64,000 bases of DNA from Molanna angustata (GCA_963576475.1 OY754973.1:12274253-12338252), one strand, 5' to 3'. Shown: positions 9,766 to 20,998, counted from the stretch's first letter. Notes: a model not told the origin generated them from the sequence alone. Numbers and translations are program-made.

Positions 9766-9985
9766 ATAACATCACGGCATATACCACAATTTGAGGTTAC
9801 CAACAACAGGAGTGTGGGTGTGCATTACCTTGTAAAAATAAGCACGACACATGTGATGTTCCCCACACAGTCTCGTCTCATATGAAAATGCAATACATTT
9901 TATAAGAATTGGTGGTAAACTGGACACCTGAAAACAATGACAATAGAAAAAAAGTGGAAACACTATTCTAAGCTGGTGGCCTCAC
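9766..9985 (-). mobile_element. GAAT-tailed SINE-like element, minus copy
   Basis: Reverse complement of the element at 10108-10400: 'atcacggcatataccacaat', 'taccaacaacagg' and, at the far edge, 'ggcctcacagcaaa'. With the next entry it forms a widely spaced inverted pair. Confidence 0.75.
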
Positions 9986-10107
9986 AGCAAATAATTAATA
10001 TATATTTTTTTTAATTCGAAGGTATGCAATTTTTTTACATTATAATATGCATTGCTTTCAAGACAATTTATTTAGTACAAAAATATATACACAATACAAA
10101 TGTAGTT

Positions 10108-10400
10108 TTTGCTGTGAGGCCATGGCTTAGAATAGTGCTTCCACTCTTATCTATTTTTTATTTTCGAGTGTCCCGAAGAGCCGGGTAATCGAAAATACAA
10201 CAGGAAACAATAACATCTCACATAGTTCAGCAATGAGGTTCACCACCCATTCTAAATATAGTGACGCGAGACGTGTGTGGGTATACACGCATGTGTTGTG
10301 CTCCCTTAAATAAGGTCTTGCACCCCCCCCCCACCTGTCGCTGGTTACCCTCACATTGTGGGATATGCCTAGATGAGTATGAATGAATATGAATGAATAT
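10108..10400 (+). mobile_element. GAAT-tailed SINE-like element
   Basis: Starts 'tttgctgtgaggc' and ends in 'atgagtatgaatgaat'. TGGCTTAG at 10121 resembles box A (TRGCNNAG), and GGTTCACCACC at 10237-10247 is one mismatch from box B. They lie ~105 bp apart, farther than in tRNA genes, so a tRNA origin is only suggested. Copies: 9766, 12185, 13675, 15140, 18757, 50707, 63935. Confidence 0.7.
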
Positions 10401-10708
10401 TGTGTAGGTATGTAAAAGCCCATTTAGGGCGTTTATATAAATAAATAAATAAATATAAATGGTTTTTTTTCATTCAGGAGCATACAAATATGAGATATGA
10501 CAATGTTATTCATCTCTAGCATATCTAATGAATATTGCAATGAAATTAAGTAGGAACTTAATTTGAGAAGATTGAAGAGAAACGTTTTTGAAAAAAGAAC
10601 ACAGGACAGTCATACAAAAGATTTAAGTATTGAGTTGAAAAAATTTTAAAACCTATTTAAAAAATATGAAAATATCAAAAGGATTCTAACAATATTATAA
10701 GACTTAAA

Positions 10709-10831
10709 GGGACGTATTACAGGAGTTATTTAAGAATAATGTAAGAAAAAGTTGAGGTACCGTAAGAAGTGTTCTCGCAGTACCTTACCATTTTCTTACA
10801 TTTTTCTCAAGTAACTCTTGTAATACGAACC
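10709..10831. mobile_element. Foldback MITE, 123 bp
   Basis: Arms of ~48 bp ('acgtattacaggagttattt' against 'gtaactcttgtaatacg' read inversely) around a short loop. Flanked by TAAA at 10705-10708 and 10832-10835, a likely 4-bp duplication. Confidence 0.75.
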
Positions 10832-10835
10832 TAAA

Positions 10836-11420
10836 TAAATAAATGTGAATACTATAAAAATAAGCCTTTATGAAAATATAAATATTGGAAATCAAATACG
10901 ATGTAATATTTTTTTGGGTATTTGGTTTAATAGAAAAACATTTTAACCTCTTTGACTTTTCGCATGTTAAATAATATCAATTCAACATGAACCAAATAAC
11001 AAGCTTTCGCATTTTGGTGACTTACGGTTTTTATCGACTCACAAAAATCCCGACTGAATAGTCTGTTATAAACTGTGTCTCCAACGGTACTAGAAACCGG
11101 AGCTAACTAATCTATAAAACAAGATAAATAATTAAGAAAAATAAAAGCTGAAATTAAATAAGTGTCAATACATAATCGTTTGTTGCTAAAAGTTTTGTAG
11201 ATATGTGTTGACATGATATCGAAGACAAGGTTAAATAAAAGTAAAGTCAAAAGTGATTTGAAATTAAATTTGAATTTTGAATTGTCGATTGTTGCCGATA
11301 TTATTTGCTTAAAATATTTCAGTTTATTTTAATTTCGTGTTGAACCTCGGGTAACTAACAGTTAAAGTGTTATTAAACATGCACCCAATGACAAGTTGCC
11401 ACATTCTGGAGACTCTACGA
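10836..11420. other. AT-rich DNA
   Basis: No feature recognised. Confidence 0.5.
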
Positions 11421-11422
11421 TA

Positions 11423-11552
11423 TTATTTATCGTCTCTCAGATCTAGAATGAAAACACAACTAAAAACGGAATCTCCACTGAGAATAGATCCTGGGACCTT
11501 TGGCTCAGAAGTCAGGTGTCTAACCAAATGAACCACGTAGGTCGACACAGCA
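11423..11552 (-). mobile_element. SINE-like element with a tRNA-like head
   Basis: On the minus strand 'gtggttcatttggttagaca' resembles box A and the D-arm, and 'aggtcccaggatctattct' is a degraded box B/T-arm. Too diverged to be a working tRNA. Confidence 0.45.
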
Positions 11553-11554
11553 TT

Positions 11555-12165
11555 AAAACAAATAAAAATGTCAACATTAAAAACAGTAAAAATTTCAACA
11601 TTAAAAACAGTTAAAATTTCAACAGTAAAAATTACAATATTTAAAACAGTAAAAATGTCAACATTAAAAACTGTATAGATTTCAATATTCAAAACGGAAA
11701 AAATTTCCAAATTCATAACAGTAAAAATTTCAACATTAAAAACAGTAAAAATTACAATATTTAAAACAGTAAAAATGTCAACATTAAAAACTGTATAGAT
11801 TTCAATATTCAAAACGGAAAAAATTTCCAAATTCGTAAAAATTTTAAAATTAAAGACATTGAATTTCCAGCATTAAAAAACGTAATAAATTTAACATCGG
11901 TAACAAATTTTTTACATAAATTCATCGTTCGGTGGAGTAGATCCAGAAGAAGACATTGGAGGGACCACGTAGCCATAATGGACAATGACAGACCCTTCTG
12001 GTCACCGTCTACCCGGAAGACTATCCAAGAGGTGGAAGGATAGTTTGACTTCGCCATCTCAGGAGGTGTATTTTTTGAATACCAGACCAACAGGTCTACT
12101 AAACGAAGAAGAAGAAAAAATTTAACATTAGAAACAGTAAAAATACAACAGAAAACTTGAAATAT
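11555..12165. repeat. AT-rich 20-24-bp satellite with a 120-bp higher-order unit
   Basis: Monomers such as 'acagtaaaaatgtcaacatt' run from 11555 to 11886 and resume after the LINE insertion, to about 12165. A block of ~90 bp beginning 'gtaaaaattacaatattt' at 11623 recurs at 11743, exactly 120 bp later. A 135-codon minus-strand frame (Val-Phe-Asn-Ile repeats) is a by-product. Confidence 0.9.
11898..12117 (+). mobile_element. 5'-truncated LINE 3' end inside satellite, with TSD
   Basis: Plus-strand translation reads IVRWSRSRRRHWRDHVA then 'TRKTIQEVEG' and ends in a (GAAGAA)n tail. Flanked by an 11-bp duplication AAATTTAACAT at 11887-11897 and 12118-12128. Same LINE type as 12985-13589, opposite strand. 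Confidence 0.85.
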
Positions 12166-12184
12166 TGATTAGGAAAAAAGAAAG

Positions 12185-12243
12185 AAGATTCATCCCATCA
12201 CGGCATTTGCCACGATGTGGTGTAACCAGCGACAGGTGTGCAA
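12185..12243 (-). mobile_element. GAAT-tailed SINE-like element, 3' fragment
   Basis: 'cccatcacggcatttgccac' and 'gtaaccagcgacaggtgtgc' match the 3' end of the family at 10108 in reverse. Confidence 0.65.
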
Positions 12244-12973
12244 AAAAAAAGAATAAGGCGAATAGTTCATTAATTAAATCAATAACGATAAAATAAACTC
12301 GTCAGTAGGAAAGTGTAAAAATGTTGAATGGGGATGGGAATATACCTACTTAGATAGATAACCGTAATGAAATTTATTTCTTATTGCTTTTATAATGAAT
12401 TATTTTAACAACCGCATTGTCATTTCGTTATAATAAAAACGCCATTCTCCATTACTTAATGATTGAGACGTTAATCCGAAGAAAAAGCTTTAGCCTTTAT
12501 TACTCAAGGTTTCATGAAAAGTATCATTTTATAGTACCTGGCGTAAAAAAACGATAAAATTTTCATGTAATAAAATGTCAGCGCTTTAATATGAAGGAAG
12601 ATTACATGGATTATATCGAAGGCACTTTGGTAAAAAAAGGTATTTAAACTATGAAAAGAATAAAGAAACATCGCTAGTGATGTTTTTACTGACCAATATA
12701 CTATGTATATCTTTTCTAATAATTATTATGAATAAATCAAATATTAAATCAAAAAAATTTGTTAAAATTTTTAAAAAAGTTTATTAAATTTTTTAATCAC
12801 CCCAATATAATATTTATAAAATAACTCTATATTATTAAATTAATATCATAAATTCCCCCAATTAATCTAACTACTAAAAATAACCCCTCATACTTCATAT
12901 TTAAATAACTTAACAAAACTAAAACACGTATAATACCATAAGCACCCAACTTAATAGCAGTACAACAAAGTGA
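12244..12973. other. AT-rich DNA
   Basis: No gene or repeat recognised. Confidence 0.5.
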
Positions 12974-12984
12974 AACATAAATTT

Positions 12985-13589
12985 CTTCTTCTTCTTCATT
13001 TAGTAGACCTAGTTGGTCTGTTCTTCAGAAACTATGCCTCCTGGAATGACGAAATCCAGCTATCCTTCAATCTCTTGGGTGGTCTTCCAGGTAGGCGGCG
13101 GCCAGAAGGATTTTCATTCGCCCCTATATACGCAAGTCTACCACTGTCTATCTATCTACTCCACCGAACGATGTCCTCTATTCCACATGTTTTCCTTATT
13201 TAAACATTGCGAATACAATCTCGGAGAGTTTTACCAGTGATTGACCTTAGGACCTTCATCTCCGTTGTCCTTATGAGCCCCTTGGTTTGAACATTGTCTG
13301 CTCGCGTTTCCACAGCGTACGTCATGATCGGTCGTACGCATGTCTTATATATTCTGACCTTACTGTCAATACGCATGTGTTTATTTTTCCAGATCATATT
13401 TTTCAAACATCCAGATACGACAGATGCTTTATTGACTTGTTCGCGGACTTCAGTGTATAGGTCGTTATGGCTGAAGACTGAAGCTCTCTACTCTTAAATA
13501 TTTGAAACTCATTACTTGTTCCACGGGCTCATCATCAACAGTTAGCTTACACCTTAAAGGTTGTTTGGATATAGTAATACTTTTTGTTT
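12985..13589 (-). mobile_element. 5'-truncated LINE, RT C-terminal region, with TSD
   Basis: The minus strand encodes 'MRIDSKVRIYKTCVRPIMTY' followed by 'ETRADNVQTKGLIRTTEMKV', the segment after the RT catalytic core in RTE/Jockey-like LINEs. After interruptions comes the basic C-terminus and a (GAA)n tail at 12985-12998. Flanked by the 11-bp duplication AACATAAATTT at 12974-12984 and 13590-13600. Stops and frameshifts show it is inactive. Confidence 0.85.
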
Positions 13590-13674
13590 AACATAAATTT
13601 ATTCGATGAAATTCAATGAGATTCGTCCATTCAGAATGATACCTTTTTTGGAGAGATTAGACTGCTTAGGTAAT

Positions 13675-13735
13675 GAATACTCGCAAACCGGTCGCTGGTT
13701 TCCATACATTGTTGGATATGTCGTGATAGTATGAA
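13675..13735 (+). mobile_element. GAAT-tailed SINE-like element, 3' fragment
   Basis: 'aaaccggtcgctggtttcc' and 'gttggatatgtcgtgatag' match the 3' end of the family at 10108. Confidence 0.6.
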
Positions 13736-13749
13736 TAAACAAAAATCAG

Positions 13750-14700
13750 TGTTGAATTTAAGTGTTGATCTTAACTCTCTACTATGGAATAGTGGAGAGT
13801 TAAGATCCACAAATTTTAAGCGTATTTTTTTACATCAATTTCTCAACGGGTATCATGTAAAGAGTGCACTCTGAGTATCGTCGTGATGTGTTTATGTATA
13901 TGGCGTACGCTATATGCCTTACGTGCTATCCTTTTTGTGGCCTCTCTACAACCCAAACTATTAGTCGGATTGACTTCATATTGATATCATAAATGTAAAG
14001 TCCATAAACTTAGAGCTGGTTAGTTTTTCATAGATATCCATTAATTTCTTTGTGATTTTATCTGTCCAAATTTTCAAAATGCTCTCACGGTCTGGAAAAT
14101 CGAAGTATTTTTATATTTTTTGAACGTTTGATACAATATAATTACACTCATAAGATATACCTACAGAAAAAACTATGGTCTGATATATCAATGTGAAATA
14201 AATTTCATATTTATATGAAAAATGTATATAATAGAAGTAAAATAGCTCCTGTTTGGAAAAATTGAGTGATCGACTTCATAATGACACTGTGTGTGTTTAT
14301 ATAGACAAGTGTATTTTTACTCTCCACTTCTACCTTCCTCAAGGGGTAGGCAGTGCGAACCGAACACCGCATTCTTCTATCTTGACACATATACATCGCC
14401 TCATTAACATTGATACACTGTCTCATACATGCCCATCTTGCTATGCAATTTTTTTTACATAAATTTCTCAACAGGTATCATATAGAAAGGGGAATGGGCC
14501 GGCCCCAGAAAAGGTGGGCCGATGATATTTTCCCTGTCGCTGGAAGCGGATGGGTTCGAAAATCCCAGAAAAAAGACGAGTGGAAGCTATTAGAAGAGGC
14601 CTACATCCAGCAGTGGAGAGATGGCTGAGAAAGAAGAAGAAGAAGAAGATCATATAGAAAGAGTCTATGGTGTATTATAAAACTTTTGTCCTCTGGGAAT
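13750..14700 (+). mobile_element. ~0.9-kb non-coding repeat family B
   Basis: Starts with a hairpin-forming stretch ('ctctctactatggaatag' ... 'ggagag') and continues through 'gggtatcatgtaaagagtgc', 'atgctctcacggtctgg', 'agacaagtgtatttttac' and a segment shared with SINE-like repeats elsewhere ('aaggggtaggcagtgcgaac'). Also found at 45442-46375 (+) and 28372-28735 (-). No coding capacity and no clear TIR, so its class is unknown. A LINE interrupts it at 14490-14648. Confidence 0.75.
14490..14648 (+). mobile_element. 5'-truncated LINE 3' end with TSD
   Basis: Plus-strand reading GRPQKRWADDI, 'KKDEWKLLEEAYIQQWRDG', stop, then (GAA)n. Flanked by the 13-bp duplication ATCATATAGAAAG at 14477-14489 and 14649-14661. 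Same LINE family as 1756 and 21784. Confidence 0.9.
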
Positions 14701-14701
14701 C

Positions 14702-14880
14702 TCAATAATAATAATAATAACGAACACTTCCTTGCACCCTGCGCAAGTGGCGAATTTATTGCCGTATGGTAATTTCTTCCAACTAAACAGTGTTTCCAGC
14801 CCAGAGAAGCAATATTTGCGTGAGAAATGAATTTAAATAAATTTTTCCTCTCCAGGGAATCGAGCCCAGAACTATAGGTA
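14702..14880 (-). mobile_element. SINE, lacking its tRNA head
   Basis: Minus-strand (TTA)n tail at 14703-14720, body 'gtggcgaatttattgcc', and the box-B region 'gggaatcgagccc' at 14854. Box A is missing, so it is 5'-truncated. Confidence 0.8.
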
Positions 14881-15139
14881 GAGATATGGTATATTATAAT
14901 TTATATTATGTATTTATTTCATAAACAAGAATTTAAAAAAGGTGATTTATGACAAAGTTTTTGTCATAAGTCAATCTTTTCAACTTGTAATATAAAACTA
15001 TAGTTATGCAAATCCAGGACAAAGATGTTAATTATTTTTCAAATAATGGAAAAACAAATAAGAGATTAACAGCTTGATCTCAGCAAATATGATATATTGT
15101 TCAATAATAATTGTCTATTCGATATTTTTTTGCTTCATT

Positions 15140-15330
15140 AATACCATCACGGTATATCCCACAATGTTGGGTAATCAGCAGTAATCTTACGTAACCTTAT
15201 GAAAGGAAGCACGACACATGCATACATGTTGCCGTGTTTATTTTAATTACCTGACACATGAAAATAACCGAAAATGATGATACTAGAAAACAGTTGAAGC
15301 ATTTTTATTAATGCGGCCTCTTACAGCATT
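15140..15330 (-). mobile_element. GAAT-tailed SINE-like element, diverged
   Basis: 'accatcacggtatatccca', 'gtaatcagcagtaatc' and 'aagcacgacacatgc' align with the minus-orientation copy at 9766; its 5' edge is 'gcggcctcttacagca'. Confidence 0.65.
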
Positions 15331-15551
15331 ATTTCAAATATGTGTATCAGTTAAGACTATGCCGCTTGATCACTTCCTACTGATTGTATTCGAAAAGTAG
15401 AGAAAAGTAGAGAATATAAGTAAATTTTTTTGGATTAGCAAATGTAGTTCGCTTTGGTATCAACGCATTCATGAAGTAGTATTTAAAATAATATATCGAT
15501 AAAAATAACAATTTATAATTCAAAAAATCACTAATTGTATCAAGTAATTTA

Positions 15552-15710
15552 AAGAGGCGAAATCATAACCCTCACGATTTCCCATATCATGGATATAATT
15601 ATTATATGGAGTTTTATAATATATTTCATAGAACTCCATATGATAATTATAACCATGCTTTGAGTAATCACGAGGTTTTGATTTCGCCGGTTGGACCCCC
15701 CTGGATTGTA
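15552..15710. repeat. Palindromic MITE, near-full copy
   Basis: 'gaggcgaaatcataaccctc', 'ccatatcatggatataatt', the centre 'tggagttttataatatattt', then the inverse arm to 'gccggttggacccccc'. Confidence 0.85.
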
Positions 15711-15727
15711 AAGCCACGGATGATTGC

Positions 15728-15842
15728 ATGTATGTATGTATGTATGTATGCATGTATGTATGCATGTATGTATGTATGTATGTATGTATGTATGTTTGTA
15801 TGTATGAATGTATGTATATATGTATGTTTGTATGTATGTATG
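15728..15842. repeat. (ATGT)n microsatellite
   Basis: About 28 TATG units with a few interruptions (catg, tttg, aatg). It makes Met-Tyr-Val-Cys frames on plus and Thr-Tyr-Ile-His frames on minus that are not genes. Confidence 0.97.
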
Positions 15843-16769
15843 CATTAAGGAATTATTTATCAGCAAACATTAAACAATATGCTCTGTTTTTAACGCCTAT
15901 AAAAAAGAATGAAATATTTACTGCGAAAATGAAATAATAAATGTTTGTATTAATGTCACAAATATTGCCAAGTCTGGAAAACAAAAGATTTAGATATGCC
16001 ATATGGAGGCCTTTCATCGGGAATAATTCCCTTGTTAAGAGTTCATCATTTAAATAAAAGCCGAGCCAAGTTTCCTCGCCACTTATCTTCTCATTCTTAG
16101 GGAAGTGAAGAGACAAACGGATATCATCTTAATGTACAGCATATTAAGAGTCAAAATGGAGGGCTCTTGTAAACTACTTTGTTAACTTAAGCAGCGAATG
16201 GTAAATGAAGTTGGATAATACATTCATAAAGCAAACCTTTTTTCTCTCTCCTTTGGAAAAATAAAGAAAACTTGGCTTATTAAGCAAATTTTATATAAAC
16301 AGGGAACGATTTTTTTTTATTTAAGTTGAGTATAAACATTTTGAGTAAAGAAACAAAATATCGCAGAATACCGAGGTTGTTTTATTACATGTCTTATTTA
16401 AAGTCGTAAATGGAAGATTTTAAATTAAATTAAATATTCTTGGAAACAGATATAAGATATTTATGAAAATTTTCCAAATTTGTACGAATATCCTGTATAG
16501 AAAATCTAAAATAAATGTAAAAATAGATCAACATTTTTTCTATTTTTCATTTTTTTTTAAAACATTTTTTACATAAAAAAAAATACATAACAAAAAAGAA
16601 ATTAAAATAAAAAGAGATATACTCGTGTTTTGAAGAGAGCTGTAACTATTTACATAATATATGTATATAACAAAAAACAAAGTAACATAATAATCATAGG
16701 TAACAAAAAACATACTTAAAAATAGATATATCCTTAAATCTCTGCTCAGGCAACAGTTCGTTAAACCAC
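15843..16769. other. AT-rich DNA, no supported gene
   Basis: Small frames at 15853-16116 and 16540-16797 on the minus strand have random-like composition. Confidence 0.45.
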
Positions 16770-16772
16770 TTA

Positions 16773-17135
16773 GGCCTATTGTCCACGGATGCGTCATTTG
16801 TAGGATACACGCATCCTACAAATGACGATAGGCGTATTTTGCATATTTCTTATGTCCACGCTGCGTCATGCAATCGTCAACCACGCTACAAAACGTCTCA
16901 GTTTTCTTTCAACTAGCATCGAGAAAGCACTTATTTTACGTCTTGCGAGTCGGTCGATAGTGACACGCTGCTGCACGCACCGCATGCCGAATGCATGACG
17001 TGCGGCTGACGCGACGTTGCCGCTCCGTGGACGCAGTTTTGATTGTTTCTAAATTTGTAGATGCAAGCATTCGTCTTGCATTCGTCAGGTGACGAAAGCG
17101 TGCGCATGACGTGGGGTTTACGTGGACAGTAGGCC
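16773..17135. mobile_element. PIF/Harbinger-type MITE, 363 bp
   Basis: Terminal inverted repeats GGCCTATTGTCCACG (left) and, inverted, GGCCTACTGTCCACG (right), flanked by TTA at 16770-16772 and 17136-17138. A 3-bp TTA duplication with GGC-starting ends fits PIF/Harbinger. The interior is unusually rich in CG compared with its surroundings. It contains a 15-bp inverted repeat with a 5-nt offset loop at 16792-16827 (cgtcatttgtaggat / atcctacaaatgacg). Minus-strand frames of 72-116 codons over it are artefacts of that composition. Confidence 0.85.
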
Positions 17136-17138
17136 TTA

Positions 17139-17551
17139 ACGCCAAGATACGTATAGTGGTTTTGTGCGGAGGTCGTTCTTTTTTTTGATATATTGAGCAT
17201 TGCATTATTTTACTAATTTGAAAATTAATAGTCATACAGTATAAAGGAGCGTTGCTTCGAGTCAAACAGCCCGCTACTGCCATCATGCATAAGTCATTGT
17301 CATATTTTGTTCACTAATAATATTCAATTATTTTATTGTCTGTTAATAATTTATTCGTTTTTTTTTATTTTTTCTTTCTTGTTTTCCATATTGCCTTTTC
17401 ATTGTTAGCTTTCAATGTAGAATCTAGTGATTAGGATTATTTTTTTTAATTTCTGAATTGATTATTGTTATCCTTTACGGCGATGACCGATTTATTAATG
17501 GTTTTACAATAAGTAATATAAATAACAACACTCAATTATTATTAAGAAAGT
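17139..17551. other. AT-rich DNA
   Basis: No feature recognised. Confidence 0.5.
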
Positions 17552-17755
17552 ATTGGACACCTGTCCTGAAGGAAGAAGAAGCAGAGGGAGACCTAAGATG
17601 AGATGGATGGACGACATCGAGGGCGATATAAGAGCGATCGGACAGACAAATTGGAGGAGACTTGCTGTCGACAGGGCGGGATGGAGGCAGTTTCTTGAGG
17701 AGGCCAAGGCCCACACCGGGCTGTAGCGCCATTGCTGATGATGATGATTATTATT
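17552..17755 (+). mobile_element. LINE 3' end (RTE-like)
   Basis: Plus-strand reading RGRPKMRWMDDI, 'NWRRLAVDRAGWRQFLEEAK', AHTGL, stop, then a (GATGAT)n tail. This is a typical C-terminus of RTE-like non-LTR elements. Minus-strand frames over it are shadows. Confidence 0.8.
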
Positions 17756-18756
17756 AGCATTATAAACTTCCTGAAAAGAATTATCAGATCAATACGTTAA
17801 ATGTCAACTATTTAATACATGAAAATAAAATAAAAACAAACACACCGATAAAGACATCCATTGGGAATTCACCCATCCAGATACTTAACATATCAAAGAA
17901 TAAGGCTCTGCGGAGGTCTCTATACAACCTATCAACCCTAATGGTTCCTGATTATTGAGTATTCAACGATTTCACTCGTATTATTTATTACTTTGTATTA
18001 TATTTTTCATTATTATTTTTTTATTTATTTGTAATTTCTTTTACATATAATATTATGGCGGGTTAGCCAAACGGCTTCTTGTTAACTTTCTTGTTAACTT
18101 AAATTTCTTCCAACCAACCAAAGCTAATGTTAATATGCAATACAATGTGTAAAATGGCAATTAGGTTGTCACATGAAAAAATTAAAAAAATACATTATAA
18201 AGATAATAAAGATAACAGAAGAAAAGCTAAAATCTCAGAATGCACATAATTTTTCTTTTTTACAGTTTTGAACATTACCAATAACTTCCTGTATAGCTCA
18301 TTGTGTACCCTAATGGGAATCCAATTCTGAATCCAACATTTGTATATTTGATTTTTTTTCTCTCTTTTTGTTGCCTTTTTCGGTTTTTTTCTTTTTGTTT
18401 AATTATTATATGTCAGTTTTAAGTTTTTTTTTATTTATAAGTCCTTGTTAAACAAGTAGGTACATATACATCTTCCTACATTCCCTAAATTAAGCATACA
18501 TGCTTGTGCTATATATCGCTATTTCCTCGTTACTCTACTTTTTCTCTTATTACTGTTGCAATAAGATAATAATATAACAATTTTCATAATGTGACACTCA
18601 AAGGTGAGTCGAGATAGGTACTCGTTTTGGATATTTCATCATAAAATATATAATTGTTTTTTAATGTTATGTAGTACGTGTATTATCCTTATAAAAAAAT
18701 AAAAAAAGGGAGTGTTTTTTTACTTTTTAAAGGGAGTTAAAAAGGGAGTTTAGCTG
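17756..18756. other. AT-rich DNA with a possible decayed retroposon tail
   Basis: At 18050-18120 'ggcgggttagccaaacggct' and 'atttcttccaaccaacca' faintly resemble the SINE/LINE tail of 701-915. Nothing else recognised. Confidence 0.4.
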
Positions 18757-19037
18757 TGAGGCACCGACTTAAAATAGTGCTTCCACTATTTTCTATTATT
18801 GTTTTCGAGTGTCCCGTAAGAGCCGGGTAATCGAAATAACAACAGGCAACAATAACATATCACAAAGTTCAGCAATGAGGTTCACCACCCATTCTGAATG
18901 TAGTGCCTTTTGAGGTGAGACGAGACTGGTGTGTGGGTATACACAGATATGTTGTGCTCCCTTTTATAAGGCAATGCACACCCGCACACCTTTCGCTGGT
19001 TACCCCACATTGTGGGATATGCCGTGATGGTATGAAT
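18757..19037 (+). mobile_element. GAAT-tailed SINE-like element, full copy
   Basis: Begins 'ctgtgaggcaccgact' and ends 'gatggtatgaatgaatgaa'. Internally 'gtgtcccgtaagagccgggt' and 'gctggttaccccacattgtg' align with 10108-10400 and 50707-50985. Confidence 0.85.
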
Positions 19038-19384
19038 GAATGAATGAGTTTTTTTTACTATTTCCAATTCATTGAATCGTCATTAGTCGCTATTCAGAAT
19101 TGAATAAAATAGACAAAATTCGAATTTGTATGGATGCCAATTTATCGTGGGAGTAAACAAGGCAGCTGTATTTGATGTTAACAAGCTAATAATAGTTTGT
19201 TTAATAAATAATGTTTTAAGGAAGAATAAGCAAGTACATAGGTGGGATCCTTGTAGGTACATTTATCATAAAATACGACATGAATCAAGCATTAGACTCC
19301 ACTCCGCCCACTCCGAAAACAAAGTTGTGTCATATCACTGTCCTTTGAATCTAATATCAACTTTGATTTAGGTGCCTAACATGT

Positions 19385-19735
19385 ACCATCACTTCAGTTT
19401 ATACTCCACACTTACCCAAGGGGATATAGAGGGGAGTTATGAATTCGCAATTTTAAAGCTAATTTCTTAATTACAGATTATCAACTAGTATCAAATATTT
19501 CAAAGTGACCCCAAGCTCAGGAAACATACAATTTGATATTTTAGTTTTCAAAATGCTAAAAAGGCACATCACTTTCATAAAATGGCATTGAAGAATTATC
19601 AAGTTTTCATTATAAAATATTTAATTAAAAAAACAATTGAACAAACTCATATCATGGAAATGCTGAAAATTTTTCATACAAAATTTGAATACTTTATGGA
19701 GTGACTTATGGTGTGAAGAGTTTAGCGTTGCCCAC
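19385..19735 (-). mobile_element. Repeat family C (non-coding), minus copy
   Basis: Reverse of the copies at 51515 and 52190: 'acccaaggggatatagaggg', 'gattatcaactagtatc', 'gtgaccccaagctcagg' and, at its far edge, 'gcccacaacccactcgtttt'. No frame of interest. Confidence 0.75.
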
Positions 19736-19799
19736 AACCCACTCGTTTTATTATGTATTACTGTTATATTATTTAGGCGAAGTGTTTTTTTTTTATAAA

Positions 19800-19950
19800 T
19801 ACTCTGGTTAATGTGCAAAAACATGGTGCTAAGTTCTCTTTGCTGAACCCGTTAGGGACACGGCGTGAAGGTATATGTATGTATGTTAAGTTATATGTAT
19901 GTATGTTAAGGTATATGTTTGTATGTTAAGGTATATGTATGTATGTTAAT
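19800..19950 (+). repeat. SINE-like scrap plus 20-bp tandem repeat
   Basis: 'ttgctgaacccgttaggga' and 'acggcgtgaaggtatatg' lead into four ~20-bp units 'aaggtatatgtatgtatgtt'. The 'gccta-ccc...gggg...ggcgtgatg' motif with a TATG tail recurs at 22290-22410 and, inverted, at 38163-38290. Confidence 0.6.
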
Positions 19951-20267
19951 ATTGATTTGATGCAATTGAAACCTAGAAAAGATTTTGTCTCATGCTACCT
20001 TCATAACATGAAAATTCGATCCTGTTTACTTCGTCCGGTGAGTTTCGCAGTAGATATGTATTATTGGAAAACAAGAAGAATAAACACAGAAAATATTCTG
20101 TATTATACAAGTCCATTGACACTAAAGGGATAAACAACGGATGTAATAAATAAAAGCTCAGGAAGAAACTCAACCTTTAAATAACATTCAACATTTTGAT
20201 ATGAAAGTGTTTCCTTTTTAGTATTTTAACATCTTAAACAACATAATATTTTGAGTCATATGTATAT

Positions 20268-20992
20268 GTATCGTCTGCTGACCGGAAAAAGTCACTAACT
20301 GCGAGAAACATGTTTTCGAGATAATGGCTGTCAAAGTTTTTTGGCAATATTAACTCTCATAACTCCTTTAATTGTTTATAGATTATCATGAATTTTATAA
20401 CATATATAAAAAGTAGCCAAATCTAACTATATTTAATGTTCAAATTTGACAAAAACTCACAGGGAAAGAAAAAAACACAAAATTGCATATTTTGAGATTT
20501 TCCTGACGGCTCATCTGCCATATTGCGTGAGATTGTATGTAATATTTCTATGTGGCAAAACTCATTATAATGCTTTCATAAAAAAATTCAAATTTTAATC
20601 ACTTCTTTGCAACCTGCACAAGTGGCGAGTTTATTGCCATTTTGCAATTTCTTCCAAATTTTTTGTATTCTTCTAATATTCTCATTTTATTAGTACCTAT
20701 CATGAATATTTCAGATGTTTCAAATGAAAGGTACCTATTGTGCCCTGGACCTCTAAAATTTTTTCTTGACCTCTAAAAAGACTTCATTACAACGATAATG
20801 ACTTTTTCCAGACGGCATAATTGAAAAAAAATGCAGATAATGAATATTTTTCCGAAAAATCTCCGCAACGGGACCTGATATGAAGATAATTTTTTTTCCA
20901 GATGTAAAGTGTGTTTTGGTGAATATGATAGCATAGTTAACTCAATTTTGCCAAAATAGGCAGTTAGTGACTTTTTCCAGTCAGCAAACGAT
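20268..20992. mobile_element. ~725-bp TIR DNA element
   Basis: Ends match inversely: ATCGTCTGCTGACCGGAAAA at 20268-20287 against the inverse at 20973-20992 (ATCGTTTGCTGACTGGAAAA), with similarity continuing through 'agtcactaactgc'. No transposase frame. It carries a SINE scrap at 20595-20655 and abuts the HINE at 20999. Confidence 0.7.
20595..20655 (-). mobile_element. SINE 3' scrap
   Basis: 'aatcacttctttgcaacctg' and 'caagtggcgagtttattgcc' match the body of the SINE at 701-915. Confidence 0.65.
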
Positions 20993-20998
20993 ATTATA

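Noticed and set aside
11423..11830. 135-codon minus-strand frame with Val-Phe-Asn repeats
   Set aside because: Direct translation of the AT-rich satellite.
15520..15937. Several 69-105-codon frames
   Set aside because: They run over the (ATGT)n array and the palindromic MITE.
16936..17286. 116-codon minus-strand frame
   Set aside because: Lies over the GC-richer Harbinger MITE and reads through its end; composition artefact.
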